From contig CAYUPY010000060.1 of assembly GCA_964446595.1 (NCBI GenBank), forward strand, positions 1 to 5,868: DNA of 5,868 bases, given 5' to 3'. Shown here piece after piece: positions 1-5,355 of the stretch. Within the stretch, counting starts at the first letter, position 1, and every line of letters starts with the position of its first letter. Below the pieces are notes generated by a model that did no database searches, was not told the origin of the DNA, and saw only the letters and a list, made by a program, of their open reading frames with translations. A program made the translations under genes and the position numbers. Source of the stretch: CAYUPY01 sp964446595. GTDB lineage: Bacteria > Patescibacteriota > Dojkabacteria > J137 > JAEUSD01.

Positions 1-26
1 GCCTAGATAATAGGTTGCGCTATAGT

Positions 27-39
27 CCGGCCTAGCCGG
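27..39. repeat. Short GC-rich hairpin (CCGGC-CTA-GCCGG)
   Basis: There is a perfect 5-bp inverted repeat around a 3-nt loop. The same stretch can be read as a direct repeat of CCGGCC (27-32 and 36-41). No T-run follows on either strand, so it is not a convincing intrinsic terminator. It lies in the GC-rich left edge, and its role is unknown. Confidence 0.4.
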
Positions 40-49
40 CCATCGTACG

Positions 50-98
50 GGCGATTACTGTCTACTATGAAAAATTGCAAATAGGGGTAGTAATCGCC
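50..98. repeat. Perfect 10-bp inverted repeat with 29-nt spacer
   Basis: GGCGATTACT at 50-59 is exactly complementary to AGTAATCGCC at 89-98. On the minus strand the spacer contains a further CTAT/ATAG pairing, so a bulged extended hairpin is possible. The structure begins 12 nt after the TGA of the small membrane gene. Neither arm is followed by a T-tract, so it does not look like a standard rho-independent terminator. It could protect the 3' end of the minus-strand transcript, be a regulatory RNA structure, or be a repeat boundary. Confidence 0.6.
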
Positions 99-110
99 AT
101 CGTCGTAAGC

Positions 111-455
111 TCAAATAAAAATTCGTAAAATTAGTGAAGCAAAGAATGTGAGCATAAATGGAATTACTATTGCATGAAGTAAGAGTAGAGTTATACTGAC
201 CAGCCATAAAAACACATTTGCTAATAGCTTGAATTTAGGTGCATTTTTGGTAAATTTGTCTACGTACCAAGAAGCTAGAGCTGCTTCTTCTGTAACTAAT
301 GTAAAGATTCCATCCTCGTAGTAGTCTCTGATTTCGAATCCCAAAAGTTCAGAGAGTATTTTGCGATAATACTTCTTCAAAACAAAGAATGAGATACCCC
401 CTGTAGTACAAAATAAAGTAAGGATAATAATTATCAAAGTGTCGTAGCTACTCAT
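111..455 (-). CDS. Small membrane protein of unknown function
   Basis: I do not recognise this 114-residue protein. Residues 6-26 form a clear N-terminal transmembrane segment. Residues 27-75 are charged and probably cytoplasmic (LKKYYRK follows the helix, then an acidic EIRDYYEDG stretch). Residues 77-112 are a long hydrophobic run broken by Pro99, either one long helix or a hairpin of two. There are no catalytic motifs. The ATG is followed at once by the hydrophobic segment, has a plausible promoter just upstream and has no Shine-Dalgarno. The gene is divergent from gatB and shares a 77-bp intergenic region with it. The frame stays open for 35 more codons past the TGA stop, so the annotated C-terminus may be wrong. 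Codon choice looks ordinary for the window. Confidence 0.7.
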   Translation of the reverse strand: MSSYDTLIIIILTLFCTTGGISFFVLKKYYRKILSELLGFEIRDYYEDGIFTLVTEEAALASWYVDKFTKNAPKFKLLANVFLWLVSITLLLLHAIVIPFMLTFFASLILRIFI

Positions 456-460
456 AAAAA

Positions 461-489
461 ATATTAACTTTTACTGAATGTCATTACAA
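461..489 (-). promoter_or_regulatory. Candidate promoter of the small membrane gene
   Basis: Read on the minus strand, TTGTAA (489-484) is followed after 17 bp by TAATAT (466-461). Each hexamer matches the sigma-70 consensus at 4 of 6 positions, and the spacing is ideal. Only five T residues separate the -10 from the ATG at 455, so transcription would begin at or next to the start codon, giving a leaderless mRNA. The region is AT-rich, so chance matches are a real risk. Confidence 0.4.
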
Positions 490-517
490 TATTTAATGTG
501 CTGAGACCTACAATTCT

Positions 518-526
518 TGCTAGAAT
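518..526 (+). promoter_or_regulatory. Extended -10 promoter of gatB, implying a leaderless transcript
   Basis: TGC followed by TAGAAT is an extended -10 element (TGn plus a 5/6 match to TATAAT). The six bases CTCTTT separate it from the ATG at 533, which puts the expected transcription start on the A of that codon. No good -35 is visible 16-18 bp upstream, which is usual for extended -10 promoters. There is no Shine-Dalgarno between it and the start. This element probably drives gatB and the three genes behind it. Confidence 0.6.
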
Positions 527-532
527 CTCTTT

Positions 533-1987
533 ATGAATATGAAGTATCAACCAGTTATCGGCTTGGAGATCCACGTTCAGGCGAATACAAAATCCAAAAT
601 GTTCTCCAGAGAGGGAACAGATTATTTTGGCAACCCTGCTAACACTTTCGTGGACACTGTTAGTTTAGGCTTGCCAGGTGCACTTCCAGTGCCAAACCAA
701 GCAGCTATTGATCAAATTACTAAATTATCATTAGCTTTGAATTGTAAAATTAATCAATACACTCGATTTGATCGCAAGAACTATTTTTATCCCGACCTGC
801 CGAAAGGTTATCAGATAACACAATACGACTATCCGATTGGTTATGAGGGATTCTTGGAAGTAGATATGGGTGATGATGCTAAGCGAATTCGCATTCGCCG
901 CATTCATATGGAAGAAGATACTGGGAAGAGCATTCATGGTGAAGAAAGTAATACTACTTTACTAGATTACAACAAGTCAGGCATGCCCTTAATGGAGATT
1001 GTGACCGAGCCTGACTTTGAAACAATTGAAGAGGTGAGTGCTTTCGCAAAGCTTTTAAAACAGACGATTGAATACTTGGGAGTAAGCGAGGCGGAAATGC
1101 AGAAGGGACAAATGCGTTTTGAGTTGAATATTTCTTTGCGTACTGACGAGCCTGCTGGCAAATTGCCAGATTATCGTGTAGAGGTAAAGAATATTGGGTC
1201 TATTTCGGTTTTAGAGAAGGTGATTGAGTATGAAGTTGAGCGACAGACAATGGAGATTGACGCGGGTCGCAAATTACAAAATGAGACCCGCGGCTTAAAA
1301 GACATGTCGGGTGAAACACTCAGTCAGCGTGTAAAAGAAACCGAGGATGACTATCGTTATTTCCCTGAACCAGACATCCCACCATTTCATCTATCAGATG
1401 AATATTTGGACCAAATTCAGGGCCAGATAGGCGAGCTGCCAGCAGCTCGCCGCAACCGCTATATTTCCGAGCTCGGGCTCGAACATCAGCAGGCTGACAT
1501 TTTGGTGGATCAGCCCGACAAAGGCGACTGGATAGATGAATTCTACAAACAAACCAAAAATAAAGAACTAGCTAAAGAAGCCAGCAAATGGCTCGGAGGC
1601 GAAATAACAGGCTACATTGAGCAAAGTGAATATACGCTAGCAAATATGCCTGTTACCATAGCCGACCTGGCTTATCTTTTGACCGAGATGCAAACAGGCA
1701 AGCTCTCAGGGTCAATTGTAAAAAAGGTGTTAGCTAAGCAGTTCGAAAACGGTGGCAGCGCTGAGCAGATTGTAAAAGAAAAAAACTTGGTTTTAGTTCA
1801 AGATGATAGTATATTAGAAGAGTGGGTAGAGCAGGCGATCGCCGAAAATCCAGATATTGTCGATCGCCTAGACAAAAACCCTAATGTAATTAAAGCCCTA
1901 GTGGGTAAAGTTATGGGCATGAGTAGGGGCAAGGCAAGCGCACCAAAGGTTGAAGAAATGCTTAAGGATAAGTTAAACGTTAGTTAA
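533..1987 (+). CDS. gatB: Aspartyl/glutamyl-tRNA(Asn/Gln) amidotransferase subunit B
   Basis: GatB is the kinase/tRNA-binding subunit of GatCAB. It phosphorylates the misacylated Glu-tRNA(Gln) or Asp-tRNA(Asn), which is then amidated with ammonia channelled from GatA. The 484 residues match the usual 475-500. Visible landmarks are VIGLEIHVQ (8-16), the conserved block RKNYFYPDLPKGYQ (81-94), HMEEDTGKS (125-133), the GatB signature region LLDYNKSGMPLMEIV (143-157), EVKNIGS (217-223) and DYRYFPEPDIPP (273-284). A C-terminal YqeY-like tRNA-binding domain runs from about 335 to the end and closes with GKVMGMSRGKASAPKV. Two points depart from the common consensus: NK for NR in the signature, and EEDTGK for EEDAGK. 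ATG 533 suits the promoter spacing, while ATG 539 matches the family start slightly better. gatA and gatC are not adjacent within the window. The gene leads a tight cluster of four. Confidence 0.98.
   Translation: MNMKYQPVIGLEIHVQANTKSKMFSREGTDYFGNPANTFVDTVSLGLPGALPVPNQAAIDQITKLSLALNCKINQYTRFDRKNYFYPDLPKGYQITQYDYPIGYEGFLEVDMGDDAKRIRIRRIHMEEDTGKSIHGEESNTTLLDYNKSGMPLMEIVTEPDFETIEEVSAFAKLLKQTIEYLGVSEAEMQKGQMRFELNISLRTDEPAGKLPDYRVEVKNIGSISVLEKVIEYEVERQTMEIDAGRKLQNETRGLKDMSGETLSQRVKETEDDYRYFPEPDIPPFHLSDEYLDQIQGQIGELPAARRNRYISELGLEHQQADILVDQPDKGDWIDEFYKQTKNKELAKEASKWLGGEITGYIEQSEYTLANMPVTIADLAYLLTEMQTGKLSGSIVKKVLAKQFENGGSAEQIVKEKNLVLVQDDSILEEWVEQAIAENPDIVDRLDKNPNVIKALVGKVMGMSRGKASAPKVEEMLKDKLNVS
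1430..1451. repeat. Strong hairpin inside gatB
   Basis: GGCGAGCTGC and GCAGCTCGCC are perfectly complementary 10-bp arms separated only by CA. In RNA this would fold as a 9-bp GC-rich stem with a CCAG loop. It spans codons 300-307, just after the catalytic cradle and before the helical/YqeY part. It encodes ordinary protein (GELPAARR), so the structure may be incidental or may slow ribosomes at a domain boundary. Confidence 0.6.
1468..1481. repeat. Second short hairpin inside gatB
   Basis: CGAGC (1468-1472) pairs with GCTCG (1477-1481) around a TCGG loop. It lies 16 nt after the larger hairpin, in the same locally GC-rich part of gatB. Alone it would be unremarkable. Confidence 0.4.
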
Positions 1988-1992
1988 AAAAC

Positions 1993-3123
1993 ATGCATAT
2001 TTGGGAAGACTTACGAAATCGCCTTAAAGGAGCTGAAGCCATTAGGTCTGAGATGGTCACCAGCGCTGAAGAAGCGTTATTAACTGAAATTATAGCAGCA
2101 CTACAACCTTATGAAAACCAATTGGCTGCTGGGCTAGAACTAAAAGTCTCAACAACATCGTTGCGGAGTATCTTGGTACGCAAAAGCAAAATAGACCTTT
2201 TTGACCAGCTGTCACAAGATGAGCTAGAAAATTTAATAGCAAAGATACTTAAAGGCAAAACCTTTGAGAAATTTCAGCTAAAGAAGGCGAAAGTTGTCCG
2301 TGAACTCCGAACTGTTGTACTTATATTCACTAAAACAGAAGGTAACTATACTCCTACTACACCTGCAGAAATTAACGAAGCTGCTAGCAAAGCTAATGTG
2401 ATAGAAAAAGATATTATGAGCCTACCTCTAGGTCAAAAGTCAGTTATCACTCTCAACCTTGGTACTAGTCCAGGGGATTCTGAAGAGCAGACATTGTCGA
2501 TTACCAATTTACGTATATTACATCCAATTATTGATTCACTAAGAAGTCGAGGCTACGAAGTTACACCTTTTCCCATAACTGCTGGGTCACGTAAAGTGGA
2601 TTTGCAAGTGGTTGGTAAGTTTAATGCTGATCACTTTTATCAAGAAAATGAGTCAGACTTTAAATTGGTAGAATCGCGGCTTGAAGAGTATATTTCACCT
2701 CTACTCGCTAAGGCTTTATCAAAAAATATCCTTGTAGAAGTTGAGGATTTAGCTGAGGCTATCGGTAATAATCGCAACTTCTTAGATCGACTCACCGCAC
2801 ACTACTTAACAGTATTGAATTTGATTCTAAAAAATAATAATTATCCTATCGAAGTAGCCACATACTTGGGTAGAGATAGCCGCGAGACGAAAATAGAGGT
2901 AAAAAAGATTGCCGACGTTGATACGGAGTCATTGCGCCACGGATCGTATCAGAACCTTATGGAAAATGGCGAAGCTACAGGACTTTCGTCTCTGGAAGCA
3001 ATCTGTTTAATAGCCTATGCACAACAGCAAAATAGCACTGTGCAAAACAAATTAAGTGTAGAATTTAATATAGAATTGCCGTCAGGGTTACAATATACTG
3101 TTAAAAGAAATAGTGAGGCATGA
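1993..3123 (+). CDS. Hypothetical soluble protein, 376 residues
   Basis: I do not recognise this protein. It has no signal peptide and no transmembrane helix and is expected to be cytoplasmic. Residues 1-100 are mainly helical and charged (DQLSQDELENLIAKILKGK at 71-89), ending in a basic patch KKAKVVRELR (97-106). Residues 150-210 alternate strand and helix (LRILHPIIDSLRSRGYEV, then KVDLQVVGKF). Residues 220-285 are helical, and the C-terminus looks like strands (LSVEFNIELPSGLQYTV). There is no nucleotide-binding or metal motif, and Cys338 is the only cysteine. ATG 1993 is the first start after an in-frame TAG at 1981-1983. It lies 5 nt after the gatB stop with no Shine-Dalgarno, so translational coupling is likely. 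The TGA stop overlaps the next start by ATGA. Being in the same transcription unit as the membrane protein downstream suggests a shared role. Confidence 0.88.
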   Translation: MHIWEDLRNRLKGAEAIRSEMVTSAEEALLTEIIAALQPYENQLAAGLELKVSTTSLRSILVRKSKIDLFDQLSQDELENLIAKILKGKTFEKFQLKKAKVVRELRTVVLIFTKTEGNYTPTTPAEINEAASKANVIEKDIMSLPLGQKSVITLNLGTSPGDSEEQTLSITNLRILHPIIDSLRSRGYEVTPFPITAGSRKVDLQVVGKFNADHFYQENESDFKLVESRLEEYISPLLAKALSKNILVEVEDLAEAIGNNRNFLDRLTAHYLTVLNLILKNNNYPIEVATYLGRDSRETKIEVKKIADVDTESLRHGSYQNLMENGEATGLSSLEAICLIAYAQQQNSTVQNKLSVEFNIELPSGLQYTVKRNSEA

Positions 3124-3341
3124 CCGCTGCCGACATCCTTTCCGATCACCAAATAATTAAACGCTTCCTCCAGCTGTATAAGCTGTATGAGGGTGAGGAG
3201 AAGTATAACCTCCTCCTTGCTGAGATCCAAGCAGATGAAGATGTGTCCGAAAAACTGGACACATTTCTGGAAGCTCACACAGAAGAATTACATGATTTAG
3301 TAGCATTCGATGCCTTTGATAGAGCAACCAGAACAGACTGA
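3120..3341 (+). CDS. Small acidic helical protein of unknown function
   Basis: This 73-residue product is unrecognised. It is strongly acidic and predicted almost wholly helical (IIKRFLQLYKLYEGEEKYN, then a D/E-rich half). It has no cysteine, no membrane segment and no signal peptide. The start is fixed by an in-frame TGA at 3114-3116 and by the ATGA overlap with the preceding stop, the classic arrangement for stop-start coupling. GAGG at 3115-3118 is too close to the ATG to act as a normal ribosome binding site. The 3' end overlaps the next gene by 32 nt. Its size and charge suit a small partner or adaptor of one of its neighbours, but that is a guess. It could be a spurious frame, although the neat coupling on both sides argues for a real gene. 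Confidence 0.65.
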   Translation: MTAADILSDHQIIKRFLQLYKLYEGEEKYNLLLAEIQADEDVSEKLDTFLEAHTEELHDLVAFDAFDRATRTD

Positions 3342-5316
3342 GGGTAGATTAAGCCGAGCATTTAAAAAGATTAGACAATTAGTGGCAAATCCTTTGCCTA
3401 AAGAATCTCCTCTTGAAGTCATCACCTCCGCTTATGCAAAACTTTCTTGGCATTTCAGAATCCTCTTAAAAGAATCCGGAGAAGAATTAGAGGAATTACT
3501 AGAAGGGGAAAACTTCGCAAAGTTTCTAGAACAGTTAGCCGTAATTAACCCAGACTATAGACTTTATCTGCAGCTAAAAGATACCGATTACTCTGTAGAA
3601 GAAGTAAAAAGATACATGCTGGTATTTGAGTTGATGGATAGATTGAGAATAGCTAAACGTAGAATCCTAAGACAGCAAAACCCAGCTACAAAACTTCAAA
3701 TGGTAGGAGTAGACCCTGGAAAGATGCAATATTTACCTAAGGTACTGGCCGTAGAGGAAACTCCAGAAATATTAGATAAAGATGTAGAAAGGATAATGTC
3801 CACCCCATACGCAGAAATCGTAGCTAACAAAGTGAAGCGGACTAGGTTTCACAAAATACTTCAAATTATGGTTGTGCTTATCTGGTTTAGTGTACCCCTA
3901 TCGCTTGCAGCAGGTGCAGGTGCGCTAGGCGTTCTGAAATATATTAAGGATAACAATCTAGGGCGATTTCTTGGATTAGTTCCGGTTGAATCAGAAGTCA
4001 TTTCTGGTGAAGATGTTGTTATTAATAACGAAGATTTTGCTTTGATGACCGGGCTTGAAATGCCAGACGGCATAGAGTCACTTGGTCCCACTCCGCACAC
4101 TCTAACTCAGCCTCAACCAGCCGAAATGATTACAGTAAGTGATATACAACAGCACCTTGGAGAGGTGCTAAATGAACAAGAAAGTGGAGTCGAAGAAATA
4201 GTAGAGGAAACTGAAAACACCGCCGAACAAGAAACTGCTGTTGGCGCATATGCATATCTACAGGAAAGCTTTCTAGAAATAATACCTGTTTTAAGAGAGC
4301 AGTATGAAGAATTAGAGGGAGGGGAGGAGTACTTAGCAGCTTTAGCTAGAATTGAGCAGAAGCTATTAAATGATGAGCCAATCATTATAAACATCTTGTT
4401 GAATGATAAGACAGGCGAAAACACTCCAGATAGAAGTTACTATCCACGAAATCCCCAGATTGGTAACATAGATGGCCCGATTCAGCTCGTAATCAGTCCG
4501 GAAGGTGTAGAGATCCTTATCGTGCCTAGAAACTTGCGGGTACCTGTTTTTGGTGATGCCAATGATCCTACTCGAATAACAGAAACCTTAGAAATACACT
4601 ATTTGGGGACTGCAAGTACCCTTGAACCTGATTCTTCAGGGGTTATCCCGGTTAGGGCAGATGATGGTGGTGCATTTAGAACTATGGCTGCAATCACAGG
4701 TGGCAGAGAAGCAGATCTAGGTTTTAGACTTACCCTAGGTGAGCTTGAATCCATATTTGGAGCTTTCTTTCCTAACGGGATAGAGTTAACGTTTCCAGAT
4801 GGATATACAGGCTATCGCTTTATAGATAACCAAAATGTTGCAGAAGATCCCAGTCTGAGGGCAGAGCCAGGCATACCAAGAACGTATACTTCAGAACAGT
4901 TAGTCTATATGTTTAGGAATAGGCGTTTTACTATCGGAGATCAAGACATAAATTCTTCAACCCAGAGAGGTATTGTATTTTTTGCGGCGCTATTAACAGG
5001 TCCTGGTAATTTAGAGAGTATTTTGGATGCCGATTATAGTGCAGGTTTTGCGGCTATATTTGCGCCACGAGATTTAAGTTTAACCAATACGACTCTTATA
5101 GTAGAGGGGGATGGTGGTGAGTCTGTTGACCACATCGTGTTTTATCAGCTATTTAATATCGCCGCTAGTAACGAGAGTTTTGGTAGTAATTTCGCTATGC
5201 AGGTGAATTCTTCGCTAGGTCTAAATTCGCTACATGGTCTATCCCAAGCAGATATAGATGCCAATGTGCAGACTTACTTGCAAGAAGAAGTAACTAGAGT
5301 ATCCGATTTAGAATAA
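3310..5316 (+). CDS. Single-pass membrane protein with an LCP-like exported domain
   Basis: The 668 residues divide clearly. Residues 1-180 are a charged, helical cytoplasmic part I do not recognise. Residues 183-211 are one transmembrane helix preceded by KVKRTRFHK, so the N-terminus is inside. Residues 215-310 are an acidic, probably flexible linker (VEEIVEETENTAEQE near the end), and 311-353 are helical. From about 357 the pattern resembles a diverged LytR-CpsA-Psr domain, which transfers lipid-linked glycopolymers to peptidoglycan: INILLNDKTG, then ILIVPRNLRVPV (402-413) where the family has IPRD, then YTSEQLVYMFRNRR (526-539) where it has the R-x-R motif, then D544...TQ (551-552). Two arginines usual after that Asp appear replaced by Asn548 and Thr551, so activity is uncertain. 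ATG 3310 is the first start after an in-frame TAG (3301-3303), and no Shine-Dalgarno is visible. The LCP assignment is inference from pattern; the topology is much firmer. Confidence 0.92.
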   Translation: MPLIEQPEQTEGRLSRAFKKIRQLVANPLPKESPLEVITSAYAKLSWHFRILLKESGEELEELLEGENFAKFLEQLAVINPDYRLYLQLKDTDYSVEEVKRYMLVFELMDRLRIAKRRILRQQNPATKLQMVGVDPGKMQYLPKVLAVEETPEILDKDVERIMSTPYAEIVANKVKRTRFHKILQIMVVLIWFSVPLSLAAGAGALGVLKYIKDNNLGRFLGLVPVESEVISGEDVVINNEDFALMTGLEMPDGIESLGPTPHTLTQPQPAEMITVSDIQQHLGEVLNEQESGVEEIVEETENTAEQETAVGAYAYLQESFLEIIPVLREQYEELEGGEEYLAALARIEQKLLNDEPIIINILLNDKTGENTPDRSYYPRNPQIGNIDGPIQLVISPEGVEILIVPRNLRVPVFGDANDPTRITETLEIHYLGTASTLEPDSSGVIPVRADDGGAFRTMAAITGGREADLGFRLTLGELESIFGAFFPNGIELTFPDGYTGYRFIDNQNVAEDPSLRAEPGIPRTYTSEQLVYMFRNRRFTIGDQDINSSTQRGIVFFAALLTGPGNLESILDADYSAGFAAIFAPRDLSLTNTTLIVEGDGGESVDHIVFYQLFNIAASNESFGSNFAMQVNSSLGLNSLHGLSQADIDANVQTYLQEEVTRVSDLE

Positions 5317-5317
5317 T

Positions 5318-5347
5318 TTGCCGCTGCTTCTTTTAAACCTGTATACT
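5318..5347 (+). promoter_or_regulatory. Candidate promoter of ftsE
   Basis: TTGCCG (5318-5323) and TATACT (5342-5347) are separated by 18 bp and match the consensus hexamers at 4/6 and 5/6. The -10 ends 8 nt before the ftsE ATG, so the transcript would start about 0-2 nt upstream of it. The element fills almost the whole 39-nt gap after the preceding gene. No terminator hairpin is visible there, so upstream transcription may also read into ftsE. Confidence 0.5.
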
Positions 5348-5355
5348 GGTGTGAC

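Larger units (their letters stand above)
3..110 (-). other. Open in-frame continuation after the TGA of the small membrane gene
   Basis: On the minus strand the codons after the TGA at 113-111 stay open in the same frame for 35 codons, ending at TAG (5-3). The hypothetical peptide begins AYDDGDYYPYLQFF and ends GRTIAQPII. It is polar and Tyr/Asp-rich, unlike the hydrophobic segment before it, and would make a 150-residue protein with a soluble tail. I see no ATG to start it independently. A random frame of this length has roughly a one-in-five chance of staying open, so this could be coincidence. Other explanations are a nonsense mutation, a sequencing error or stop-codon readthrough. The first 60 bases are about 57% GC by my count, clearly above the rest of the window. 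Confidence 0.3.

Noticed and set aside
1..110. tRNA or other known RNA gene at the left edge
   Set aside because: I see no cloverleaf arms, no T-loop motif and no CCA-type acceptor end. The hairpins do not fit any RNA family I can identify.
50..113. Selenocysteine UGA with a SECIS-like hairpin
   Set aside because: The stem begins 12 nt after the TGA and has a large 29-nt spacer instead of the short stem with a small G-containing apical loop typical of bacteria. The protein shows no redox motif at that site.
731..1161. Minus-strand open frames inside gatB
   Set aside because: They lie entirely antisense to strongly conserved gatB sequence and encode no recognisable protein. They are frame shadows.
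1834..1843. GGCGATCGCC palindrome, resembling the cyanobacterial HIP1 octamer
   Set aside because: I noticed only this one occurrence within a conserved coding region. HIP1 is meaningful only when highly over-represented genome-wide.
3015..3278. Minus-strand open frame across the junction of the two soluble genes
   Set aside because: It is antisense to two genes whose coupled starts and stops are coherent. The product ends in a cysteine run with no recognisable domain.
3861..4424. Minus-strand open frames inside the 668-residue gene
   Set aside because: Their Ser/Ile-rich composition is what antisense of acidic, flexible coding sequence yields. They have no promoter or start context and no motif.
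5317..5355. Intrinsic terminator between the membrane gene and ftsE
   Set aside because: The TTTT run at 5331-5334 is not preceded by any GC-rich inverted repeat.
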